From: Phaeosaccion multiseriatum
Taxonomy: Eukaryota > Ochrophyta, other classes
Assembly (NCBI GenBank): GCA_965112735.1
Contig: OZ218956.1
Location: 3,720,001-3,784,000, forward strand
Direction of reading: 5' to 3'
Length of the DNA stretch: 64,000 bases
Shown: in pieces, positions 33,282 through 43,600 of the stretch
How the letters are laid out: each line of letters starts with the position of its first letter
How positions within the stretch are numbered: position 1 is the first letter of the stretch
The notes under the pieces: generated by a model
What the model was told of the DNA's origin: nothing
Database searches by the model: none
Seen by the model: only the letters and a program-made list of their open reading frames with translations
Made by a program: the position numbers and the translations under genes

Positions 33282-33912
33282 CACCCGCCCCGTGTGCGCC
33301 GGTTGACAGACCGGCGCAAAGCTCAACCTCGCCGCTCCTGCACGCGGCATCCCACTGCCACCGCTGCGCCTGCTACCACGACTCGCGCCCCAGGCCAATG
33401 TGACCCCCCCTTCATCTTCTCCCCCCCCTGCTGCCCCTGCTTGCCCTTCTGCTCCTCTCTTCGCCCTCGTCGGTGTACTCATTTGATGTTTAGTGCGCCA
33501 GATTTCGACGGGGCAAAACCTTTTCCACAGTTTAGCCGCACGGCCGCCGACCTGCCCACCCGCTTGTCTCTATCAGCCTCCGGTTAGGGGCTACAGCGTC
33601 TGCTGCATCCTTAGCAGCTGCTGCAGCAGCTTCGTTGCCTTTTACCCCCCCCCCCCTCTTTTCGTTTCCCTCCTTTCTCCTTTCCCGGCCCTCTTGTCTC
33701 TTTTCTTTCTCCTTTAATCCATCCTCCTTCAAGCTCAGATATGCCACTGCAGAAGTCCTACGTCTTCTCTTTCCGCACACTCTCTCTTCTCCTCCTCTTG
33801 TGCTTTCCTCCGCTGGGGTTGTTTATCCTCCTTTCTCTAAACATGGCTTTTTTTCACCAACGTGGTTTCGCACCACGTCCCGTGGATACACCCCCACCCC
33901 CCCCCTCTCCCG
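33282..33912. promoter_or_regulatory. Divergent promoter, RSH / serine acetyltransferase
   Basis: About 630 bases (430 if the longer RSH start is used) between two divergent start codons, so regulatory elements may be shared. It is pyrimidine-rich on the plus strand. It contains CAGCAGCTGCTGCTGCAGC-like triplets near 33615 and a C10 run near 33648. No clear TATA box. Confidence 0.4.
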
Positions 33913-35747
33913 ATGGCCTTCCTCCGTCCCTCTCTGTCCTTCTCCCTTTTGTCTCAGCGCCCTTGCTCTGCATCCAGTTCCCCGCGTTGCATAGAACGGG
34001 GAAGTAGAGGAGGTGACGACGCACGAGAACAGGGAAGGCCTTGGGAAGGACAGCCGGCGCGAAGGAAGGGGGGAGAGAGGCAAAGAGAAGACTTGGCGTC
34101 AGTTCCGAAATGGAATGAGAAGGGTGAGCCGCAGAACCAGCCGCAGAGGCAGCCGCAGCAGCAGCAAGAGGTAACGTCCATCCCTCACGGAGGCTCATCG
34201 GCAGGCAGAGGCCACCAAGGCGGCGAGCTTGGCGAGCTACTGCCGCGGCGGGGCTTTACGCGGTCGCGTGACGAGAGGCCCAACTCTGCAATGTGCGTAT
34301 CTTGCGCCAGCATGGCGAGTGAAGGGCCTTTCAAGGATAAGATGGGCTTCGAAGACGACCCCATGTGGCAGCGGATTCGTAAGGAGGCCCTGCAGATGGC
34401 GGGCGAGGAACCAGGTGCGATAGGGAGATGAAGAGATTAGAGTGGCCAATCACCCGACCTTTGCCCCATCCTTCCCCAGAGCCGGCCGGAAGGCCGTGCA
34501 AGCACGTGCACCGTGTCCTATGTGGCGAGGAGTCACACAATATTTTGTGGAGAGAAGCCAAGACTTTGCACTGACTGGCTCGTCTCCACCATTGCCCAAA
34601 ACGCCCATTGCACTGCCCAACACGCCCCCCCCCCCCCCGCGCAGGCCTGGCGCGCTACTACGGCAACACCATCCTGCAGTACGGCAGCCTGGAGTGCACG
34701 TTGGTTCACCACCTGAGCAACAAGCTTGGCAACGCAGACCCAGACGCCAACACGTGGTACTCGCTGCTGGAAGGCATCATGAAGACGCACCACTCCGAGC
34801 TCGGGGAGTGCATTCGAGCGGACTTAGAGGCCATCATGGCGAGAGATCCTGCGTGTGAAGGGGCCGCACATGCGCTTCTGAACTTCAAGGTGGGGCAGGA
34901 AGGAGGGAAGGAGGAACAAGGGCGGTCTGTTCACTCTCTACCTGCCTCTCGGTCAGCCTCATCGCGCCCCGGCCTTGTGTCTGACCCCGTCCCTTCTCTC
35001 TCCTCTTTCCCTCCCTCTCTCTGCAGGGCTTCCTGGGTCTGCAATCGTCGCGCATCTCGCACCTGCTGTGGTTGGACGGGCGGAGAGCGCTTGCCCTGGC
35101 ACTGCAGAGCCGAGTCAGCGAGGTGTTCGGCATGGACATTCACCCCGCGTGCCGCATCGGAAGGGTGAGAGAAGAGGGATGGTTGGATACATGAATGGCT
35201 TGCCGTATCACCGGAGACGGATGAGAGGTGGGAGGGGGGTGGATGGATGAACCAACGAACGAAGGAAGGAAGAACGGAAGGGTCCTCCCTCCCGCTCCCC
35301 CCTCCCCGCCCTCGGACCACGAAGCTCAAGCGCTGAAACTGAAACTTCGGACCGTACCGTACCCCCCCCCCCCCCCCCCCCCCTTGCATGCCGCAGGGAG
35401 TGATGCTTGACCACGGCACGGGCATTGTGTTCGGAGAGACGGCCATAGTGGGGGATAACTGCACCATCTTGCACGGAGTCACACTCGGGGGCACGGGCAA
35501 GGACAGAGGAGACAGACACCCCAAGGTGGGCAGCGGCGTGCTCATGGGGGCAGGGGCCATGGTGCTGGGCAACATCACCATTGGGGACGGGTGCAAAATC
35601 GCGGCCGGCAGTGTGGTGCTTAAGCCGCTTCCGGCGCACAGCACGGCTGCGGGGGTGCCGGCGAAGGTGGTGGGCGTCTCCATGGAGGAGAACCCGGGCA
35701 AACATGTGGATCAGAGCCTGCGGAATGTCGTCTACTCCAGCAAGTGA
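33913..35747 (+). CDS. SAT: Serine O-acetyltransferase
   Basis: Exons 33913-34414, 34645-34889, 35027-35164, 35397-35743 with either a stop at 35745-35747 (about 344 aa) or splicing to a fifth exon 35963-36134. The N-terminus (MAFLRPSLSFSLLSQRPCSA) looks like an organelle transit sequence; ATG 33862 is an alternative start. The N-terminal helical SATase domain has DPMWQRIRKEA, SLECTLVHHLSNKL, IRADLEAIMARDPAC and LLNFKGFLGLQSSRIS. The left-handed beta-helix has SRVSEVFGMDIHP, GVMLDHGTGIVFGETA, LHGVTLGGTGKDRGDRHPK and AGVPAKVVG. It makes O-acetylserine from serine and acetyl-CoA, the first committed step of cysteine synthesis. The terminal TGA lies inside a perfect donor (AA|GTGAGT), and a matching acceptor at 35962 gives an in-phase 57-codon extension ending at TAA 36134. 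AATAAA at 36219 fits that longer transcript. Confidence 0.92.
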
Positions 35748-35962
35748 GTGTACAGAGGCGGCAAGGGGCGGGGATTGTCGAGAGGGGAGCGCGGAGGGGG
35801 TATCTTGTGTCTCTCTTGAGTGGGCTCGTCAGGAGGGAAGGCTTGGGTAAGGTGGATAGATAGTGGGTGGTCCGGTCCTTCCCAACATGTGTAACCGTCT
35901 CTTGTGTCTTGTGTGTTGCTTGTCCTCTCGTTGTACAATGTGTGGTGGTGGCTGTGTCGCAG

Positions 35963-36134
35963 GGGGCGGCAAGACCAAGAACAAACGAGTTGGAAGCAAA
36001 CTCCATCGGGGCAGCGGCTGATGTCGGAGAGGGCGCAGAGGGGAGGGGGAGTAGACGGCCGACAACAAGCTGTTGCAGGAGGCGCGAGCGGCGGGGGGAG
36101 AAGACGTGCCCTGCATCTCAAGAGCCGATTATAA
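35963..36134 (+). CDS. Probable alternative last exon of serine acetyltransferase
   Basis: The acceptor TGTGTCGCAG precedes 35963. Joined to a donor at 35743/35744 (AA|GTGAGT) the phase is correct and adds 56 residues: KGRQDQEQTSWKQTPSGQR, a Gly/Arg-rich stretch and the ending ALHLKSRL, stop TAA 36132-36134. The tail has no known motif. Reading through without splicing stops at TGA 35747 after VVYSSK. Confidence 0.5.
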
Positions 36135-37009
36135 CTTCTAAGCCACGCAGAGGAGGAGGGGGGCTTGCGGAGACGAGTTTGCTGAAAGAGGGGATCCTCT
36201 TTCCCTTGCATGTAGATAAATAAAAGCTCATAGATAGACCATTTTCCAGTACTGAATGGCCTTGTTGTAGTACACGCTCAGCCCCAGTCTGGCCCTTCCT
36301 TTCCCACGGTCTTAACAAGAAGCTCCACTCCCAGAGCCTGCTGGGGTCGGCCGTGCTGTGTGCCGGGCGCTGTGCGGGCACCCCATTGCCGTAGCATGGC
36401 GCAGGATGGAACAATGTAACGTAAAAAGGAGGGGCGATGTTTAGTTCCAAAGACGGGATGGCTTCATTACAAAGACGGGACGGTTTCATTAGAAAGACCG
36501 GCGTGGTGAGTTCTCATAAGGAAAAAAAAGGGGGGGGGGGGGGGATCCGGCGGCGGTTGACCTGACACCTCATTCGCGACGTCAATAGCCCCGGTCTGTG
36601 CCTAGACCGAGGCAGGTGGCTGCCAGGCAGGTGGCTGCCCGGCAGAGAAGGGGGATATCCTTGGCTTCACGCTCTTTTATCTTTCCTTTTTCTCTCTCTC
36701 TCCTCCTTCTATGGGCCTTCATCGCTCAATGACGCATACCAGGTCAAGAAAAACGAGGAGGAGGTTGAAGGCTCCAGCAGACTCTCCCCTCTTATCGGCC
36801 CACGTTTGTCTCTCCCCTCTCTGCCTCTCCGTCAAACGTCCATCTGTGCGTGCAAAGACATTTTTGCTGTGAACAAGCAATGGAAACAGATATCGGAAAC
36901 AAGTACGTGGCTGAAGAAAAATTTCAGCTCGTTTGACGCCCGTACCCTGTCCAACTGCCCGGCAAGAAAGAAACACCCAGAGCACGACGATAAAGAAAGG
37001 ACAGGCTGG
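36135..37009. promoter_or_regulatory. Intergenic, SAT 3' end and transporter promoter
   Basis: 875 bases between two plus-strand genes. AATAAA at 36219-36224 is a good poly(A) signal for the acetyltransferase. Near 36530 is a G12-14 run, followed by GGTCT-GTGCCT-AGACC (a small hairpin) and a duplicated GGCAGGTGGCTGCC near 36612-36645. No coding exon supported; an open frame upstream of 37010 is in phase with the transporter but buries its signal peptide. Confidence 0.45.
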
Positions 37010-39047
37010 ATGTCAAAGACAGGGAGGGCTCCGAGCTCGAGAAGGAGGTATAGGGCAACTTGGGGCGTGTTTGCAGCGCTCTCCTGGTGCTCCAACAGCG
37101 AGGCGTTTCTGGCCTTCGCTCCCTCCCTCCCTTCCTCCGGAGGGATGGCGAGGAGGCGGCACCCCTCCCCTCTGCACGCCGCAACCTTGCCGCAAGCAGA
37201 TGAGAAGAAGCAGCTGCAGGTTAGAGGTGGGGCCTCTGCCTCCGTCACTCCTGTTCCGAGCGATGTCGCCTCTGCCCCTGCCTCTGCAGCAGCAGCGGCG
37301 GTCACGCAGGGGCGGCTTCTGCTGGGTTCGACGGCTCTTCTCTATGGTAAGTGGTGGGGCAAGGCTGGTGGAGAGCAGGCCATGCTTGGGGCGAGCTGGA
37401 CGGCCCCTTACGTTGCGTGTGAGGGGAGCTCGAAGGAGAAGCGTGAAGGTTTGGGGGGGGGGAGTTGGAATTTTAAACCTCCCGCAGCTTTCTTTTCGTT
37501 TGCTCTCCGTCGAGGCAGCACCTAGGGCCGCGCAGTAACACGCGGGTTTTCCCTTTCCCCTCCCTACTCCTTCCCCCGCCCATCTGCACAGGCACTTACA
37601 ACATTGCTCTGAAGCTTCTGTACGGTATGGAGGGCTCGCCGGCGCCTTCGATGCTTTCTTTCGTGCGGGCGGGCTTCTCCGTAGCGTACTTTGCTTACGC
37701 CTTTTATCAACAGCAGCAGCAGCAGCAGCAGCAGGAGCAGCAGCAGCAGCAGCGACGGCAGGAGAAGGCAAGCAGTAGCGCGGAGGGGGCTGTCTCGGCC
37801 TCGGACGAAGAGCTGCAGCAAGGCACGTCTAGGGCGATGCTCGTGATGGCGGCCGAGCTGGCGCTGTGGAACTTCGGAGCCGTTGCATGTAAGTGCGTGA
37901 TGCAAGGAGCCACATAACAGCAGCTGCGCAGTCGATGAAGACCCCTCCCTCTGTCCCTCTTACTCTCTTCTCCTCCCCCCACACACTCTGTGCCCATCTG
38001 TCTCCCCCTCCCCCTGAGCAGGTCTCAACGCCGGCCTCCTTTACACCTCGGCTGCTCGCGCTGCATTCCTCGCCCAAACGTCTGTGGTCATCACGCCGCT
38101 GCTTTGCCTGGCCCGCAGAGCGCCCATCAGCAAGTGCGTACACACCTCCCCCTCTCTGCCGAGTCCCTCCTCCCCTGTCCTCTTAGCCTTGGAGCAATAC
38201 TCAAGCCCACACCCCCCCCTATTGCCCCATACTCCTTTTTGACTCTCTCCAGGTACGCCTTGGTCGGGGCGGCCTTTGTCATGTCCGGCCTCGCCCTGCT
38301 CAGCGCTCCGCCGGACGCGGTCTTGAGTCTGCCCCAAGGGTTCATGGAGCCAGGAGGCTCCGGTGGTGTCGTCGGCGGTGTCATAACGTCGTGCATGACG
38401 GCGCTGTCGGGGCTAAGCAAGGGCGACACCATCTTGCTGGGGGGTGCTCTGTCTTGGACGTGCTACATCACACGCCTAGACATGTTCGCAGGCCGGCCGG
38501 GGGCAGAGGTGAGGGCGAGGGGTGAGGGAAGGGTGGGAGGGGGGGGGGAGCTGCGGGTGAAAGGGTGAGGGGTGAGGGGAGGGGGGGCGGAAGAGTGAAG
38601 TAGTCGTGCACTCGGGCTGTGTTGCATGTGGCGGCGGGGAGAGGAGGAGAAGTCGGTGCGTTGCCATACGATGGCCCCTTTGCCTGTGCCTCTGCCTCCT
38701 TGCTGCCCTGACACCATGTACCGGTTTGTCATGTTTGTGTCGGTGTGTCATATTCCGCAGCACACGGAGCTTCTGCAGGGGTGGAAGAACTTGTTTATCT
38801 TTGGCTTATACGGCTTGTGGCTGGGCAGCGACGTTCTTCAGTACCTCCTCTCGGGCGCCATCACGGCGTCTAGCGACGTCATGGGTGAGTGACTCCGTGA
38901 CGACTTTTATTAGTGGGAAGGAGTAGGAGTGGGGGGCTGCAGCATCAAGAGGAGCGAGGCGAGCACCTCCTTCGCGCACAAGACGACTCGGAGTCCCTGG
39001 GAAAGCGTCTCCCCATCTCTCTGACCCTCGCCTCATCTCCATTCGTA

Positions 39048-39105
<58 letters not shown>

Positions 39106-39379
39106 ACGCCCCACAGGCCTCCTCTGGTCGGGCTGGAGCAATCCGCTGGCCTGGGCCCTCATTATCTTCTCTGGCGTGGTGCCCGGGGCCATCGCCGACG
39201 TGCTTCAAGCGCGAGGACAGCTCAAGGTCTCTTCCCCCGCCGAGGCGAACGTCATCCTGTCGCTGGAGCCCCTGTTCACTGCGCTATTCGCCGCGGTGCT
39301 GCTGCACGAGTATCTGCCTCTGTCCGGCTGCTATGGGGCGGCGCTCGTATTCATGGGGGCCGTCGTGTCCTGCTTGTAA
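37010..39379 (+). CDS. Plastid DMT-superfamily (EamA) transporter
   Basis: Six exons: 37010-37346, 37592-37888, 38022-38133, 38253-38508, 38761-38884, 39117-39379 (TAA); 462 aa. The start at 37010 gives a hydrophobic presequence followed by EAFLAFAPSLPS, close to the consensus heterokont plastid motif. The remainder is a multi-TM protein of the drug/metabolite transporter superfamily: GTYNIALKLLYG, ALWNFGAVACLNAGLLYTSA, FLAQTSVVITPLL, then YALVGAAFVMSGLALLS, and in the second half GDTILLGGALSWTCYI and the EamA end signature SSPAEANVILSLEPLFTALF. About 9-10 TM helices are expected. A Gln-rich low-complexity loop (residues about 150-180) interrupts the first half. Substrate unknown; related plastid carriers move amino acids, sugar phosphates or nucleotide sugars. 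It presumably sits in a plastid envelope membrane. Confidence 0.85.
39048..39101. repeat. (CA)n in transporter intron 5
   Basis: About 26 CA units ending about 15 bases before the exon 6 acceptor (CCCCACAG at 39116). Confidence 0.95.
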
Positions 39380-39415
39380 AAAGCAGCCTTGCGCCTGGGG
39401 GAGAATACAGCTGCT

Positions 39416-39539
39416 ACGGAGGTAAATACAGCTACTACGGAGGTAAATACAGCCCCTTCAGCTGCTACGGAGGTAAATACTACGGAGGAAACTACAGCTG
39501 CTACGGAGGTAAATACTACGGAGGAAACTACAGCTGCTA
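39416..39539. repeat. Minisatellite built on GCTACGGAGGTAAATAC
   Basis: Variants of GCTACGGAGGTAAATAC and ACTACGGAGGAAACTACA alternate, including two exact copies of a 42-base compound unit, starting about 35 bases after the transporter stop codon. The period is a multiple of three, so one frame stays open on both strands. Confidence 0.9.
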
Positions 39540-39738
39540 GAGACGAGTCCAAGCACTGTTCCTGTGCTGTGGGCGTGCTTGGGCCGAGGGGGCAGCATTG
39601 GCATTGCTCCCAGCATGAGATGTTGAGATTGTAGAAAATGTTAATATGAGGTTGAGGGGGGGGGGTTATTTAGGGAGGGAGGGACGGGAGGAAGGTATCA
39701 TTTTATATAAATATAATATTTATCTGCTTCGATCTCTT

Positions 39739-39744
39739 AATAAA
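39739..39744 (+). terminator. Poly(A) signal AATAAA
   Basis: Canonical AATAAA about 360 bases after the transporter stop, in locally AT-rich sequence (TTATATAAATATAATATTTA just upstream). Confidence 0.5.
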
Positions 39745-39875
39745 CCCATCCATTAGACTAATGTTCTGTGGACGCGCCTTCTGCGACCACACTGTGATGA
39801 CGTGGCCTGCACTTGCACACAAGTTGCAGCAGATCATGCCACGCTTATCTTCCCCCCTCGGGGACTAGGAGCACA

Positions 39876-40148
39876 ACTAGTGTCGCCCACCCGCGAGAAT
39901 TCTCTGGCTCCTGGCTTCTGGGCCGTAGCTAGCCCCCTCCCTGCTTCGGGCTTCTGGCCGCAGGCCAGCGCTGGCTTCTCGGCTTTCGGCCGTAGGCCGC
40001 CTCTGGCTTCTGGCTTGTCACTCTTTCCCGCTGGTGACTGGCTTCTGCTGGTCGCAGCCCAGCCTCTGGCTTCTCGGCTTTCGGCCGCAGGCCGCCTCTG
40101 CCTTCTGCTTATCGGGGGCCAGAGAACCCTCGCGGGGGGCCTACTAGT
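39876..40148. mobile_element. Foldback/MITE-like element, imperfect
   Basis: The left arm 39876-39908 (ACTAGTG...CGCGAGAATTCTCTGGC) and the right arm 40118-40148 (GCCAGAGAACCCTCGCG...ACTAGT) are imperfect inverted repeats of 31-33 bases, both ending in ACTAGT. The interior contains two copies of a roughly 38-base unit (CTTCTCGGCTTTCGGCCG plus AGGCCGCCTCTG) at about 39975 and about 40070. Flanks share CACA but no clean target duplication is visible. No protein-coding capacity. Confidence 0.6.
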
Positions 40149-40688
40149 GCTCACAACCAGATTAACAGACCAGAATAGGACATTCAACATCCAATCTCTC
40201 CGCAAGCCACATCTATCATGGACTCGAGGTAAGGTTGCACTATCGAGTGTCGCCCCTGGGGCTGTTCTTCGCCACGGCCACTTGCGTCTCACGAGCCCCA
40301 AGCTCCCCATTGCTGCACGCTGCCTGTCAATTAACCGCTAACGCTTCTTATTTCCCCAGTCTTTGCCAGTCTTGTACGGCTGCTGACTGACACACCACTT
40401 CTACTCTCCTCTCCTTCGCGCCATCTACACGCGCAAAAATGTGACGTAGCGGACTGAGAGATCGAAAGAAGAAAGGAAGAGAAGGAGGGAGGAATTTTTT
40501 ACTTTTAGGCACGCGGATGGCACCCGAAATGGAGGCCCACTCCACACAGGGAGGTCGCTGCTTGTCACATGTCGCCGCGGCCTTTAGCAGTAGGAGCAAG
40601 AGCTTCGTCTTAGAATGGGGCTCCCAAGGTTGCGGACTTTCAGGGTGTCAGCCACGCAAGGAGGAAGGAACAGCAGCCTTGCGATAGG

Positions 40689-43600
40689 ATGAGACGGTCT
40701 CAAGAGAAGAAGAGAAGATCTCTCATAGCAGTGCTTGCCGCCTTCACGGCCTCCACCAGCAGCGGCAAGACCAGCTGCTGCAGGGCCCTCTCCGTCCCCT
40801 GTTTGTCTGGGGTAGGGACATCTGCAACGAATACGATGAGCCGCTCTCTTGTCCGGGCGAGGGACGTGGGGCGGAGCTTGCACGCCGTTCGCACGGGCAG
40901 TCGCCGCCGAAGACGTCCCTACGACCCTCCGTGGATGTACATGAGCCACCGAGACATCTTCGAAAGCAGCGCGGGACAGAGACCTGCCTTCAGCGGGGAA
41001 GGAGGCTCGAGCAGAAGGGAGAAACACAGCAGCATTGGCGCCAGAAGCAGCACGGCAATGGGGGCAAGCACCAGCAGCGGTAGAAGCAATAGTAGTAGTA
41101 GTAGTAGTAGTACTAGTACTAGTACTAGTACTAGTACTAGTAGTACTAGTAATAGTAGCGGAAAGGGTAGCAGCTTCCGAGGAGTGGCGAGGAGGGCCGG
41201 GGATAGGTGGAGTGCGAGCATCACCACAAAGGGAGAGAAGACTTCCTTGGGTGTGTTCGAATGCGAGGTGGAGGCAGCGAGGGCCTACGACCAGGCCGCC
41301 AGACAACTGCGTGGGCCCCACACGAAGGTCAACTTCCGAGACGGAGAGATGAAGGGGCTACACACGGCGACAGGGCAGGTGGGGGGAACAGGAAGCGGAC
41401 ACGCGGCCCAAGCCCAGGATAGTCAGGAGCTTCCACCGCTAGGCAGCAGCGTTGATGTGTCCACCCCGCCTGTACCCCTGGGATCCCAGCTCACAGAATT
41501 CGACGACGCGGAGGATGTGGACGACTACGAGCGCCACGTGCGGCGGCTCCAGGAGGGGCAGCGAGTGCACCCCTACTGGGCCGAGCAGCTGAGGCGCCTC
41601 CACAAGACTAACGCACGCAATCTCGTACCGCTGCTCTCCGCGGACAACGCGCTGGGTCACCCCGCCAGCGAGAGCCTTGTCTCAAGCAAGAGCCTGTTCA
41701 GCTGGGTGCTGCAGCAGAAGGCCGTGCGGCCCACGTGCGTGTTGCTGGTGCGTGTGGGTGACTTCTACGAGGCTTACGGCGTGGACGCTGTCATGCTCGT
41801 GCACCACGCCAACCTCAACCCCATGGGGGGCAACACGCGGGTGAGGCCAGTAGCTCAGTAGCCCAGTGTCTCAGTGGAACGGGTCAGCGGCTCAGTGGGT
41901 CAGTGGGCCGTCCATCCATCCATCCATCCATCCGACGGTGGGAGTGGTGAACTCTCCTTTTAGAGGCGAGGTCTCTCTCTGTCCTCCTCCCAAGCCCTAA
42001 CCCTAGCGCTAACCGGCAACCAACCAGCCGCCCCCCCCGAGGGGGGTGCTTGGAGGCGACCCTTAGCACAGTCCTCTCCTAACCGTGCCCCCCCCCCCCT
42101 CTCTCTCTCTGCTGCTCTCCCCCTCGCCCACCTGCCCCATCTACAGGCGGGCTGTCGCAAGGACGATATTCAGCAGACGTGCAATTCCCTCACCTCCGCC
42201 GACTTGAGCGTGGCCGTGTTCGAGGAGCAGGACGGGGAGGGCTCTAACAAGGGCCCCACCCTCAAGAACAAGCTCAAAGTCCGCTTCTTCGCTCAGGTGA
42301 GGTGGGGTACACGGCACCCCCCAAGCACAGCAAGCAGAGACCCCCCCAATCTTCTCCAACCTTTCCAGGGCAGGGCAGGCTCGGACTAACTCGTGGGGCC
42401 CTTCTTTGCGGGACTTTTGTGTATAGTGTATAGTGTGGGCAGTAGGCGGCCTTTTGTGCCCCCTCGGGGGTCTCACCGTATCATTCCATGATGCACGCCT
42501 CCATGCGCCTCCCTCCCTCCCTCCCTCCTTCTTTCCTTCCCTTCCCCCTCGCCCCTCTACTGCCGGACAACTAACACTTTCAGGTGGTGTCCCCTGGGGA
42601 CCCAAACTACCGCAACGCGCTCTGCCTGCGCAAGGACAGCGTGGGCTACCAACGGAGCAGGCCCTACGTGGGACTCGCGCAGTTCAACGACGGTTTCATG
42701 CTGGCAGAAGTGTACACTGACGAGCTGCGAGTGGCTGTGAGTGAGAGGCTCACGAGGGAGGCGCTGGCGGCGGCGATGGACCGCATCGGGGCGGTGGAAC
42801 CACTCTTCGTGCAGGGGGTCAGGCCATCGCACTTCAAGGGGGCGAGCTTCCAGGTGGGTCACGGGTGACGTGTGCTAAGGTGCATGAGGGTGGGGTATGG
42901 TGCAGCCAAGGCAGGCTCCGAGGGAGGGAGCGGTAGGTAGGTAGGTAGGTAGGTAGGTAGGTAGGTAGGTAGCCTCAGGGAAGGAGGAGGGAGGGTCAGA
43001 GCGTACTCCGCTCATGCTCCCTCGCACCTCCTCTCCTCCACCTCCCCTGCCCTCCCACAGCACCACGAGGCCAAGAGTATGGGCAGCAGCAGCTCCAGCT
43101 ACAGCGCGCAGGCCTTTCCCGGTGCCGTGGTGCAGCAGGTGTCTCTGCTCCTCGGCCTGCCCGACGAGCAGAGCCGGCGCTTCACCCTGGTGCCCACGCT
43201 CGCCGGCGTGGATAGCCCCCGGCCGCTCTACACCAACACAGCGAAGGAGATTGGACTCTTGTGCAGTGCCCACGTGCCAGGGCTGGTGGAGCACCTCCTG
43301 CCCGCCAACGCCCCTGCCTACTCGCGCCGCTTCCTCACAGAGACGCTAGTGGTGCCCCCTCCCTACCGTGTGGCCGACGAGATGCAGCGGCTGCTTGTGG
43401 GCCTGCTGCAGCTGAGGGAGGTGGGATTGCCTCCCATGTGTGTCATCCCTCTCGGCAAGGTGGTGGGCCTCCTGACGGCGAGGCAGGCCAACGTGCCCCT
43501 GTTTAGAGAGCTTCATCAGTCGCTCGGGGCGCTGCTCGTAATGCTCGGAGACCCACCGTCAAAGGAAGAGGGTGAAGGGGAAGGAGGTCGAGGTACACCC

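Larger units (their letters stand above)
39380..40688. other. Intergenic region with minisatellite and foldback element
   Basis: 1.3 kb between the transporter stop and the MSH1 start. It holds a 3'-flanking minisatellite (39416-39539), an AATAAA poly(A) signal (39739-39744), an inverted-repeat element (39876-40148) and the MSH1 promoter side (40350-40688). An apparent 179-codon frame at 39802-40341 is read through the foldback element and is unlikely to be a gene. Confidence 0.55.

Noticed and set aside
39802-40341. 179-codon plus-strand frame and its 158-codon antisense
   Set aside because: Runs through both arms and the internal repeat of a foldback element; no recognisable domain.
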